Origin: Dechloromonas sp. CZR5
GTDB taxonomy: Bacteria; Pseudomonadota; Gammaproteobacteria; Burkholderiales; Rhodocyclaceae
Direction of reading: 5' to 3'
Assembly (NCBI RefSeq): GCF_008711155.1
Contig: NZ_VUYQ01000005.1
Coordinates: 124,001 to 188,000, forward strand
DNA length: 64,000 nucleotides
Part shown: positions 44,590 to 52,550 of the stretch, piece after piece
How positions within the stretch are numbered: the stretch's first letter is position 1
How the letters are laid out: every line of letters starts with the position of its first letter
Notes under the pieces: model-generated
What the model saw: only the letters and a program-made list of their open reading frames with translations
Databases searched by the model: none
Told to the model about the DNA's origin: nothing
Translations under genes and position numbers: made by a program

Positions 44590-47329
44590 GGTTCAGCTTG
44601 AAGCCGGAAACGGGCGTGCCGTCCAGGCTTTCCTTGCGGGCGACAACGGCCGGCTTGCCGTCGATCAGGGTCTGGCAGCCGGCGACATTGGCCAGGCGAA
44701 AGTCCAGCGCCTGATGTCCCTTGAGCGCAAAGCGCAGGCGCCCGGCGGCGCTCTCCCAGCTGACGATGCGGGCGTTGGCGTCGAGCAGGTAGGGTGCTGC
44801 CGACGTCCCGGCGGCTTCCCCGCTCAGCGCGAAGCGCGCGGTGGCGCCGGTCAGGTGGAGGTAGTTGCCGCTGCCATCCTTGTGGAAGCCGGCGACGCCG
44901 TCAGCGCCATCGAGCCGGGGCCGCCAGTCGTCGGGCAGGCGCAGGGTGCGGAGGTCGCCGTTGCCGCGGATGCGCCAGCCGTCGTCGTCGCGCCCGATGG
45001 CCAGGGTGTGGAAATCGTGGACCTTGGTGATGTATTCCGAGGCGAACACGGGGTGCAGGGCCTGGCGCTCCGTCCAGGCGAAAACCTTGTGCAGGGCGTT
45101 CAGGGCGGCGGGCTTGCTGGCCGAATAGGTATGGTAGTAGATGTTGACCGGCTTCAGGCGGCGGGGGAGTTCGGTCATCTCGAAGGTTTCGACGACACGC
45201 TCGTAGCCGTAGAAGGGGCCGTGCCACAGGTTGGTGTAGATGTTCTCGTTGGTGATCGGAGCGTAGACCTGCAGGAATTCCCCTTTCCGGATGCCCAGTG
45301 CCCCGACGGCGGTGAGCGACGGATTGCTGCGCGAAATCGAGGTGTCGCCGCCGTTCATGTTGAGGAAGCCGGCCTCGTTGGTGATTTTCAGCGCTTCCTC
45401 GCCGGGGGCGGTGTCTCCCGACCAGAGCAGGATGCGCACCGGCTTGTCCGGCGGCGCGAGGTGTTGCCGGATGTAGTCCATCGAGCCGACGATTTCACGG
45501 TTGAGGTCGAAGCGATAACCCGGAAGGTCGAGGTGGTAGGTTTCCTCCTTGCCGTCCTTGAAGATGCCGTGGCGCACCGAATGATCCCAGCGGAACGGGT
45601 GGGCATAGGTGTGGCTGGCGATTTCGACGTGGGGCAGCCGGAACATTTTTCGGGCGCTTTCTTCCAGCCGGGGGCTGAGCTTCGGGTGCAGCCCGCCGGC
45701 GGCAATCTCGCCCTCGATTACCGATACCGTGGTGGGGATGCGGTACTTGAGCAGCACCTTGTCGAGCAGTACCTCGGCCGCTGTCGGCGCGCCGGGGAAT
45801 TCGGCGAGGGAGGGAAAGCCGTCGCCGTCGATGTGGGAGAAGAACAGACGGCGGCCGTTTTCGGTGGTCACGTCGGGCATCGGCATGCCGGGCAGGCGCA
45901 GGCTGGCCTGCAGGAAGGCAAAGGGATCGATCACCCAGCGGCTTTGGTCGTTGCCGGGAACCTCGTGCAGCGCGAATGGCTCGAAAATGAAACCGCCCCA
46001 AGACATCAGCGCGCCGCCGCTGTAACGCTCGCCGCTTTCGTCGCGCAGCTCGATAAGGGGGGCGGCGTCGTCGCCGATCGTGCGGATGGCGGGCGCCTCG
46101 CCCGGGCGAGGCTGGGCACGCGCCTCGAAGCCGATCATCGGGTGCTGGCGGGTGATGCGCAGGGTGCCGCGCGGTTTGGCCGGTACCGCCTCCAGGTTGA
46201 AGCGCCGGCCGAAGCTGCGATCGGCAATGAAGCCGAGTTCGCCGACGATGGCGATGGGCAGCTTGTCGTCCTGCCGGCCCGTCAGCCAGCGGCTTAGCGC
46301 CGTGCTGTGCGGGGCGGGCAGCCCGCCGGACAGCCAGACGACAACCCCCGCGTAGCGGTCGGGCGCGACATCGGGCAGGGGTTGGCGGACATCGGCGTAG
46401 TCCACCACATAACCGAGGTGGTTGAGCGGCATCTGCAGGTAGCGGTGGGCATTGCTGTAATTGAGTGCCGGCGATTCGGCGCTGTCATAAAGCATCATCA
46501 CGCGTCGAGGCTGGGATTCGACGCTGCCGATGCCCATCGACTCGAGCTGGCTGTCGGTGACCCAGGGGATGAAACCGTGGCTTTTGATCTTGTTGGCGGT
46601 TTCGCGGCGGAGCGCGCGCTGGCCGGCGGCGACGTAGTCGATGACCAGAACCTCGATCCCGTGCTGTTCGCGGATGGCCTTGAGCTGTCCGAGCAGCCAT
46701 GCGCGATCGTTTTCGCGGACAGCTTCGTAGCGCCGGGCCGAGGCGTTCCAGCCTTGGTAGAGCGATTCGGCGGCGACCATGAAGACCTTGTCGCGCACCC
46801 GGGGAACGATCTCGAAGCCGCGGTTGAGGATGAGCTGGATGCCCGGGAAACGGCGGTGCAGCGTTTCGATGACCCGGATCAGGCCTTGCTGCTGTGCCGC
46901 TTCGTCGAAATTCCTGGCTAGGCGATACGAGTCCAGGGTGTCGAGGAAAAAACCGCGGTATCCCTTTTCCCAGAGGGGGGCGACGACCCGGCTGGCGAAG
47001 AAATCGGGCCAGGCCTCCGGTGTCTGGTCGATGACTTCCGAACCCCAGTCGCCGTTGCGCGCCATTTTCCACAGGCTGGGGATGTCCTTGAAGTAGCTGC
47101 GCCCGGGGTGTGCCTCGGCTACCGAGACGTAGGCGAACAGGCGACTGTCAGGGCGCGCGTAGGTCTTCGGGTCATGGCCGTGGTCGGGCTCGACGACGAC
47201 GATATCGAAAATACGGAATTCATGCAGGGCGGCTTGCTTGCCGTAGTACAGCGCAACGGCTGGCGAGGCGCAGGCCAGGCCGGCGGCGGCCCAGACGGCA
47301 AGGGCAGCGAAAATGCGGAGGAGTGCCAC
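44549..47329 (-). CDS. pelA: PelA, Pel deacetylase/hydrolase
   Basis: A 926-residue periplasmic enzyme (PelA of P. aeruginosa: 948). It starts with a signal peptide (ALLRIFAALAVWAAAGLACA) and a GH114-like hydrolase domain (residues about 25-260, with YRGFFLDTLDSY and the acidic DYVAAG). The polysaccharide-deacetylase domain follows: HIDGDGF (metal Asp), HVEIASHTYAHPF (HX3H) near 580-615. It partly deacetylates Pel to make it cationic and can cut it. The start is GTG at 47329. First gene of the operon; upstream is a CRP-like site. Confidence 0.96.
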   Translation of the reverse strand: MALLRIFAALAVWAAAGLACASPAVALYYGKQAALHEFRIFDIVVVEPDHGHDPKTYARPDSRLFAYVSVAEAHPGRSYFKDIPSLWKMARNGDWGSEVIDQTPEAWPDFFASRVVAPLWEKGYRGFFLDTLDSYRLARNFDEAAQQQGLIRVIETLHRRFPGIQLILNRGFEIVPRVRDKVFMVAAESLYQGWNASARRYEAVRENDRAWLLGQLKAIREQHGIEVLVIDYVAAGQRALRRETANKIKSHGFIPWVTDSQLESMGIGSVESQPRRVMMLYDSAESPALNYSNAHRYLQMPLNHLGYVVDYADVRQPLPDVAPDRYAGVVVWLSGGLPAPHSTALSRWLTGRQDDKLPIAIVGELGFIADRSFGRRFNLEAVPAKPRGTLRITRQHPMIGFEARAQPRPGEAPAIRTIGDDAAPLIELRDESGERYSGGALMSWGGFIFEPFALHEVPGNDQSRWVIDPFAFLQASLRLPGMPMPDVTTENGRRLFFSHIDGDGFPSLAEFPGAPTAAEVLLDKVLLKYRIPTTVSVIEGEIAAGGLHPKLSPRLEESARKMFRLPHVEIASHTYAHPFRWDHSVRHGIFKDGKEETYHLDLPGYRFDLNREIVGSMDYIRQHLAPPDKPVRILLWSGDTAPGEEALKITNEAGFLNMNGGDTSISRSNPSLTAVGALGIRKGEFLQVYAPITNENIYTNLWHGPFYGYERVVETFEMTELPRRLKPVNIYYHTYSASKPAALNALHKVFAWTERQALHPVFASEYITKVHDFHTLAIGRDDDGWRIRGNGDLRTLRLPDDWRPRLDGADGVAGFHKDGSGNYLHLTGATARFALSGEAAGTSAAPYLLDANARIVSWESAAGRLRFALKGHQALDFRLANVAGCQTLIDGKPAVVARKESLDGTPVSGFKLNHAAAQIEIACAGR

Positions 47330-47360
47330 GCGCGGACATCTTGTTTTTCAGGATGACAAG

Positions 47361-47366
47361 ATTAGA
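47361..47366 (-). promoter_or_regulatory. Putative pelA -10 element
   Basis: On the minus strand TCTAAT, with TTTCTG 18 nt further upstream. It would start transcription near 47354, about 25 nt before the pelA GTG. The match is moderate; its value is that it places the CRP-like site at about -62. Confidence 0.35.
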
Positions 47367-47408
47367 CCGCAGGCACCGGCCGGGCAGAAAGGAAATATTG
47401 CGAAGAAT

Positions 47409-47424
47409 TGTGAGCTAGGTCACG
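47409..47424. promoter_or_regulatory. CRP/Vfr-like palindrome upstream of pelA
   Basis: TGTGA-gctagg-TCACG, nine of ten core bases of the CRP consensus TGTGA-N6-TCACA. It is centred 87 nt upstream of pelA and, from the putative -10, near -62, the classic class I activator position. The nadA gene ends at 47512 on the same strand, so the site most likely serves pelA. Confidence 0.55.
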
Positions 47425-47511
47425 GTACCTGCGAGAAAGCCGGCGATGCCGCTGGGGGTGATGCGTTCGGCATGCTGCCGGGAGGGCGTGTTGTCTGGTA
47501 ACACAGGCTAT

Positions 47512-48609
47512 TCAGGAAATGGCCAGCATCCGGTCAAGCGCCAGCTTGGCCAGCTTGGCTTCATGTTCCGGCACGCGGATGGCGTTCACCACCTTGCCTT
47601 CGGCGAGGTTTTCGAGCGTCCAGGCCAGGTGCTGCGGGTCGATGCGCTGCATGGTCGAGCACATGCAGATGGTGGTCGCCATGAACTGCACAATCTTCTT
47701 TTGCGGCAGCACTTCCTTGGCCAGGCGGTCGACCAGATTCAGTTCGGTGCCGACCAGCCAGCGGGTGCCTTCCGGCGCTTCCTTGATGGTTTTGACGATG
47801 TGCTCGGTCGAGCCGACGTAATCGGACGCGGCGCACACCTCGAAATTGCATTCCGGGTGGGCGATGACCTTGCCGTCCGGATACTTGGCGCGGAAGGCAT
47901 CGATGTGCGACTTCTGGAACATCTGGTGCACCGAGCAGTGGCCCTTCCAGAGCAGGATGCGCGCCTTCTTGATCTGCGCCGGGGTCAGGCCGCCGAGTTC
48001 GAGGTCGGGGTCCCAGACGACCATTTCATCCATGGCAAAGCCCATCTGGTGGCCGGTCCACCGGCCGAGATGCTGGTCGGGGAAGAACAGCACTTTCGGG
48101 CGACGCTCGAAGGCCCATTTGGCGATGGTGCCGGCATTCGAGGAGGTGCAGACGATGCCGCCGTGCTCGCCGCAGAACGCTTTCAGGTCGGCGGCCGAGT
48201 TGATGTAGGTGACCGGGGTGACTTCCTCTTCGGCATTCAGCACTTCGTTCAGTTCGCGCCAGCAGCGCTCGACCTTGGCCAGGTTCGCCATGTCGGCCAT
48301 CGAGCAGCCGGCGGCGAGGTCAGGCAGGATGGCCGTCTGGTTCGGGGCGGTCATGATGTCGGCGACTTCGGCCATGAAATGCACGCCGCAGAAGACGACG
48401 TATTCGGAATCGGTCTGCGAGGCGAGGCGCGACAGCTTCAGCGAGTCACCGGTCAGGTCGGCGTACTGGTACACGTCGGCGCGCTGGTAATGGTGGCAGA
48501 GGATGACGGCCTTCTTGCCGAGCTTGGCACGGGCGGCGCGGATGCGCTCGTGGCAGGCCTCGTCGGACAGGGCGTTGAACGGGTCGAAAGAAATGGTGGC
48601 AGTCTGCAT
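47512..48609 (-). CDS. nadA: Quinolinate synthase
   Basis: A 365-residue NadA: it condenses iminoaspartate with dihydroxyacetone phosphate to quinolinate in NAD synthesis, in the cytoplasm. The three Cys ligands of the oxygen-sensitive [4Fe-4S] cluster are visible in YVVFCGVHFMAE, GIVCTSSNAGT and ATTICMCSTMQRID. Substrate motif CHHYQRADVYQYAD and HPECNFEVC also fit. Length equals the long NadA type. Start ATG at 48609. It lies alone between the rhodanese gene and pelA, about 180 nt from pelA. Confidence 0.97.
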   Translation of the reverse strand: MQTATISFDPFNALSDEACHERIRAARAKLGKKAVILCHHYQRADVYQYADLTGDSLKLSRLASQTDSEYVVFCGVHFMAEVADIMTAPNQTAILPDLAAGCSMADMANLAKVERCWRELNEVLNAEEEVTPVTYINSAADLKAFCGEHGGIVCTSSNAGTIAKWAFERRPKVLFFPDQHLGRWTGHQMGFAMDEMVVWDPDLELGGLTPAQIKKARILLWKGHCSVHQMFQKSHIDAFRAKYPDGKVIAHPECNFEVCAASDYVGSTEHIVKTIKEAPEGTRWLVGTELNLVDRLAKEVLPQKKIVQFMATTICMCSTMQRIDPQHLAWTLENLAEGKVVNAIRVPEHEAKLAKLALDRMLAIS

Positions 48610-48651
48610 CGCTGATCTCTGAATGGCGCCGTTGAATTCGGACGCGCGGTA

Positions 48652-49104
48652 TTATCCCTGAATCCACGGCAAGCCGGCTTTGCGCCAGCCGCCAATATTT
48701 CCACGATGCCCGTTGGCATCCTTGTCACCCTCGAAGCCCTCGAGGATGTTGTAGCTGTTGTTGTAGCCGACTTCCGCGGCAGCGTTCGCGGCGCCGATGG
48801 AGCGTACGCCGCTGCGGCACAGGAATAGCACCAGCGCTTCCGGATCGACCTGGCGCTTGAGTTCGGCGACGAAATTGGGGTTGCGCACGCCACCCGGGTA
48901 CTGGTTCCACTCGATTTCGACAGCGCCGGGTACGCGGCCCACCCAGTCCCACTCGGCACGGGTGCGGACATCGACCAGCCTGGCACCGGGCGCCAGCTGC
49001 AACAGCGCGTGAGCCTCTGTAGGGGTCAGTTCCCCCTGGTAGGGGCGTTCGAGTGCGCGGCCCCGCTCGGCGGCGAGGGTCAGAATTTCCGTTAACTTTC
49101 CCAT
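48652..49104 (-). CDS. Rhodanese-like sulfurtransferase
   Basis: A 150-residue single rhodanese domain: ARLVDVRTRAEWDWVGRVPGAVEIEW, active-site loop LFLCRSGVRSIGAA (Cys near 95) and YNILEGFEGDKD. The CRSGxR loop is the usual persulfide-binding cradle. No signal peptide. The ATG at 49104 with GGA upstream is preferred over TTG at 49113. It is divergent from the CDF exporter; a role in sulfur transfer or thiosulfate/cyanide detoxification cannot be separated. Confidence 0.92.
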   Translation of the reverse strand: MGKLTEILTLAAERGRALERPYQGELTPTEAHALLQLAPGARLVDVRTRAEWDWVGRVPGAVEIEWNQYPGGVRNPNFVAELKRQVDPEALVLFLCRSGVRSIGAANAAAEVGYNNSYNILEGFEGDKDANGHRGNIGGWRKAGLPWIQG

Positions 49105-49151
49105 AATGTCCAACTGCTAGAATCTCAGGCCAATAGTATAGGGTACAGCAC

Positions 49152-50321
49152 ATGGCACAAGGGGATCACCCGGCAGCGGCATCGTTGGCGGAACGGGCTG
49201 CCGAGGCGCAGAAGGCAACCTGGGTCAGCGTCGCCGTCAATCTGGTGATGACCGTTGCCCAGCTTGTCGTCGGCTGGATGGCGCATTCTCAGTCGCTGGT
49301 GGCGCACGGCCTGCATTCCTTTTCCGATCTGCTTTCCGACTTTCTGGTCATCTACGCCAGCCGCCAAAGCGCCCATCCGGCCGATGAGGCCCACCCCTAC
49401 GGTCACGCCCGCATGGAAACCGGCGCAACGCTGGTGCTCGGGGCGTCGCTGGCCCTGATCGGCGGCGGCATCCTCTGGGAATCGGGAATGCGGCTGCAGC
49501 ATATCGAGTCCTTGCCGGTGGTCGAGTTGTCTGCCTTGTGGGTGGCGATCGCTACCGTGGTGTCGAAGGAAGGCCTGTATCGCTACCTGATCCGCGTTGC
49601 CGAACGCCAGCGCTCGCAATTGCTCACGGCGAATGCATTGCATACGCGGGCCGATGCGGCGTCGGCGCTGGTCGTGGTGGTCGGCATCGGGGGCGCGCTG
49701 ATGGGCTGGTCTTTCCTCGATCTGCTGGCGGCCGCGCTGATGGGTTTCATGATCCTGCGCATGGGGGTGGAACTGTCGTGGGGCGCCTTCCAGGAGCTGA
49801 TCGATACCGGACTCGATGCGACACAGGTCGAGGCTATCCGCCAGACGCTGGTGGCGACGCCGGGCGTTCTCGGCCTCCATCAGTTGCGCACGCGCCGCAT
49901 GGCGCATCAGGCACTGGTCGATGCCCATGTCCAGGTCGATGCGCGGATCAGCGTTTCCGAGGGGCATCGCATTGCCGAGTCGGCGCGGGCGCGCGTCTTG
50001 CGCGAGCATCCCGAAGTGCTGGATGTGCTGGTTCATATCGATCCGGAAGATGATGGAGATCCCGATCTTGTGGTCCCGCGATTGCCGGCACGCGAGGTGT
50101 TGCTCCGCGAATTGCAGCCGTTGTTGGCGGATTTGCCGGTGCCGGAGAAAATCTTGCTGCATTACCTCAACGGCAAGGTCGAGGTCGAGATTTTCCTGAG
50201 GCATGCATTTTTCGAGAATGGCGAAGCGCTCAGACTGGCGGAAGAGGGAATTGCCGAGCGCCTGCGCAACCATGCCGTGGTGCGCAGTATTTCGCTGAAT
50301 TGCATGATCGCACCAAAGTAG
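49152..50321 (+). CDS. Cation diffusion facilitator metal exporter
   Basis: A 389-residue CDF protein: six membrane helices with the metal-site motif HSFSDLLSDF (HSxxD in helix 2) and HTRADAASALVV (HxxxD in helix 5), followed by the cytoplasmic ferredoxin-like dimer domain (ALVDAHVQVDARISVSEGHRIAESARARVL). These export Zn(II), Fe(II) or Mn(II) in exchange for protons. A long C-terminal extension of about 90 residues (DPDLVVPRLPAREV onward) is more than the usual FieF length (300) and has no known role. The stop codon lies within an NtrC box of glnA. Confidence 0.9.
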   Translation: MAQGDHPAAASLAERAAEAQKATWVSVAVNLVMTVAQLVVGWMAHSQSLVAHGLHSFSDLLSDFLVIYASRQSAHPADEAHPYGHARMETGATLVLGASLALIGGGILWESGMRLQHIESLPVVELSALWVAIATVVSKEGLYRYLIRVAERQRSQLLTANALHTRADAASALVVVVGIGGALMGWSFLDLLAAALMGFMILRMGVELSWGAFQELIDTGLDATQVEAIRQTLVATPGVLGLHQLRTRRMAHQALVDAHVQVDARISVSEGHRIAESARARVLREHPEVLDVLVHIDPEDDGDPDLVVPRLPAREVLLRELQPLLADLPVPEKILLHYLNGKVEVEIFLRHAFFENGEALRLAEEGIAERLRNHAVVRSISLNCMIAPK

Positions 50322-50324
50322 TGC
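50310..50324. promoter_or_regulatory. NtrC enhancer box 1 of glnA
   Basis: GCACCA-aag-TAGTGC, matching the NtrC consensus GCACCA-N3-TGGTGC at all but one base. It overlaps the last codon of the CDF gene. Together with box 2 it gives two sites 31 bp apart (three helical turns), as in the enterobacterial glnA enhancer. Confidence 0.75.
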
Positions 50325-50340
50325 GTGTTTTTGCTTCCTG

Positions 50341-50355
50341 GCACTGTTGTGGTGC
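50341..50355. promoter_or_regulatory. NtrC enhancer box 2 of glnA
   Basis: GCACTG-ttg-TGGTGC, one mismatch in the left arm of the NtrC consensus. Centre at 50348, about 96 nt upstream of the expected sigma-54 start point. Confidence 0.75.
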
Positions 50356-50418
50356 GCCCATTCTCTGCTTATCGCGGGCATCTCGTTGTGGCAGAATAGA
50401 AAAATTGACTTCAGCGGC

Positions 50419-50434
50419 TGGCACGTAATCTGCT
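50419..50434 (+). promoter_or_regulatory. Sigma-54 promoter of glnA
   Basis: TGGCACG-taat-CTGCT against the consensus TGGCACG-N4-TTGCW; GG of the -24 and GC of the -12 elements are in place with correct spacing. Expected start near 50444, giving a leader of about 60 nt before glnA. Confidence 0.82.
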
Positions 50435-50505
50435 AAAAGCCTGGGGCTGAATTTTGATTGTCGCCGGTTTTGCCGGCACCTTGTTTTCTTTGGAGACTGA
50501 CTCTT

Positions 50506-51921
50506 ATGGCAACCCCGCAAGACGTGATGAAGATGGTCAAGGAAAACGACGCCAAGTTCGTCGATTTCCGTTTCACCGACACCCGTGGCAAGGAACAGCA
50601 CGTCACCGTGCCGGTTTCCCATTTCGACGAAGACAAGTTCGAGAGCGGCCACGCTTTCGACGGTTCGTCCATCGCCGGCTGGAAGGGCATTCAGGCTTCC
50701 GACATGCTGCTGATGCCGGACCCGGCCACTGCCTACATCGACCCGTTCTTCGACGAAACCACCGTCGTCCTGACCTGTGACGTCGTCGATCCGACCGACG
50801 GCCGTGGTTACGACCGCGATCCGCGCTCCATCGCCAAGCGCGCCGAAGCCTACCTGAAGTCCTCCGGCCTGGGCGATACCGCCTACTTCGGTCCGGAACC
50901 CGAATTCTTCATCTTCGACGGCGTCGAATGGTCTGTCGACATGTCCGGCTGCCAATTGAAGATTCACTCTGCTGAAGCCTCCTGGGGTGCCGGCGAGAAG
51001 AACGAAGGCCAAGGTGCCACCGGTCACCGTCCGGCCGTCAAGGGCGGCTACTTCCCGGTTCCGCCGGTCGACAGCCTGCATGACATCCGTTCCGCCATGG
51101 TCCTGACCCTGGAAGCTCTGGGCGTGCCGGTCGAAGTTCACCACCACGAAGTGGCCAACGCCGGCCAGTGCGAAATCGGTACCAAGTTCAGCACGCTGGT
51201 TCAGCGCGCCGACTGGACCCAGGTCCAGAAGTACGTGACCCACAACGTGGCTCACCAGTACGGCAAGACCGCCACCTTCATGCCGAAGCCGATCGTTGGC
51301 GACAACGGTTCGGGCATGCACGTTCACCAGTCCGTCTGGAAGGACGGCAAGAACCTGTTCGCCGGTGACGGCTATGCTGGCCTGTCCGAATTCGCGATCT
51401 ACTACATCGGCGGCATCATCAAGCATGCCAAGGCCCTGAACGCGATCACCAACCCGGGCACCAACTCCTACAAGCGTCTGGTCCCGCACTACGAAGCCCC
51501 GGTCAAGCTGGCTTACTCCGCCAAGAACCGTTCCGCTTCCATCCGTATCCCGTTCGTTGCCTCGACCAAGGGTCGTCGCGTCGAAGCCCGCTTCCCGGAT
51601 CCCCTGTCCAACCCGTACCTGTGCTTCGCTGCCCTGCTGATGGCCGGCCTGGACGGTGTTCAGAACAAGATCCACCCGGGCGATCCGGCTTCCAAGAACC
51701 TGTACGACCTGCCGCCGGAAGAAGACGCACAGATCCCGACCGTCTGCGCTTCCCTCGAAGAAGCGCTGGAAAATCTGGACAAGGATCGCGAGTTCCTGAC
51801 CCGTGGCGGCGTCTTCTCCAACGACTGGATCGATGCCTTCATCGCCCTGAAGATGGAAGAAGTGAACAAGGTTCGCATGACGACCCACCCGGTCGAATTC
51901 GACCTCTACTACAGCCTGTAA
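50506..51921 (+). CDS. glnA: Glutamine synthetase type I
   Basis: A 471-residue GSI: N-terminal beta-grasp ([18 protein letters not shown]), [12 protein letters not shown], the metal-binding [36 protein letters not shown] and the ATP/ammonium site [17 protein letters not shown]. The adenylylation Tyr is in [10 protein letters not shown], so activity is probably controlled by GlnE. It makes Gln from Glu, ammonia and ATP as a dodecamer in the cytoplasm. Start ATG at 50506 with GGAGA upstream. Strongly biased codons (mostly C-ending) suggest high expression. Confidence 0.98.
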   Translation: MATPQDVMKMVKENDAKFVDFRFTDTRGKEQHVTVPVSHFDEDKFESGHAFDGSSIAGWKGIQASDMLLMPDPATAYIDPFFDETTVVLTCDVVDPTDGRGYDRDPRSIAKRAEAYLKSSGLGDTAYFGPEPEFFIFDGVEWSVDMSGCQLKIHSAEASWGAGEKNEGQGATGHRPAVKGGYFPVPPVDSLHDIRSAMVLTLEALGVPVEVHHHEVANAGQCEIGTKFSTLVQRADWTQVQKYVTHNVAHQYGKTATFMPKPIVGDNGSGMHVHQSVWKDGKNLFAGDGYAGLSEFAIYYIGGIIKHAKALNAITNPGTNSYKRLVPHYEAPVKLAYSAKNRSASIRIPFVASTKGRRVEARFPDPLSNPYLCFAALLMAGLDGVQNKIHPGDPASKNLYDLPPEEDAQIPTVCASLEEALENLDKDREFLTRGGVFSNDWIDAFIALKMEEVNKVRMTTHPVEFDLYYSL

Positions 51922-51933
51922 TCGGCGCAGTTG

Positions 51934-51962
51934 AAAAAGGGCGGGTTTCCCGCCCTTTTTTT
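51934..51962 (+). terminator. glnA rho-independent terminator
   Basis: Stem AAAAAGGGCGGG / CCCGCCCTTTTT (12 bp, 3-nt loop) with trailing T-run, 12 nt after the glnA stop. Strong and typical. Confidence 0.93.
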
Positions 51963-52021
51963 GTCCACTTTTTCCTGGCTCTGGCGTTAAGTCCGTTACA
52001 CTGAAAAAGTTACAAGGATTG

Positions 52022-52477
52022 ATGACGATGATGCGCAGTTCACTTGCCTTGCTGATTGCCTTGATTCCCTTTTCGGTTTCGGCGCAGAGCATTTATAAAT
52101 GTACCGACGTCAACGGCAGCACGACCTATTCCAGTTCGCGGCTCGACAAGAACTGCAAGGTGATCTCCAGTGGTCCCGAGAATTCCCTGCCGGCCCCCAA
52201 GGCCAGGCCCGCCGGCGCGGCTGCAAATCCTTCGCCGAGTGGCTTTCCGCGCGTTGCCGAGGATGCCCAGAAGGCCCGCGACGGCGACCGTCGCCATATT
52301 CTCGAGCAGGAACTGGCGGGCGAGCAGCGCAGCCTTGAGCAGGCCAAAAAGGAACTGGCCGAGCAGGAAGCGACACGGGGTGGTTCCAGCGACCGGAGCG
52401 CACCGTATCGCGACCGTGTTGGACAGCATGAGCGGAACATCCAGGCCATCCAGAAGGAGCTGGGAAATCTGAAGTAG
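52022..52477 (+). CDS. DUF4124 domain exported protein
   Basis: A 151-residue periplasmic protein: a signal peptide ending SVSAQS, then the DUF4124 pattern IYKCTDVNGSTTYSSS with a paired Cys (CKVIS), and a C-terminal coiled coil (EQELAGEQRSLEQAKKELAEQEA, about residues 90-145). DUF4124 genes often lie between glnA and ntrBC in betaproteobacteria, but no role is known. Start ATG at 52022 after AAGGA; ATG at 52028 is possible. Confidence 0.85.
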   Translation: MTMMRSSLALLIALIPFSVSAQSIYKCTDVNGSTTYSSSRLDKNCKVISSGPENSLPAPKARPAGAAANPSPSGFPRVAEDAQKARDGDRRHILEQELAGEQRSLEQAKKELAEQEATRGGSSDRSAPYRDRVGQHERNIQAIQKELGNLK

Positions 52478-52514
52478 CTGTTTGGGTGAGGGTCGAGCGG
52501 TCAGTTTGAGATTT

Positions 52515-52541
52515 GAGGGCGCCGAGGCGCCCTCTGTCTTT
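52515..52541. terminator. Terminator between DUF4124 and the RND pump gene
   Basis: Stem GAGGGCGC / GCGCCCTC (8 bp, CGAG loop) followed by TGTCTTTT on the plus strand. It separates converging transcripts. Confidence 0.72.
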
Positions 52542-52550
52542 TACTCAAGG

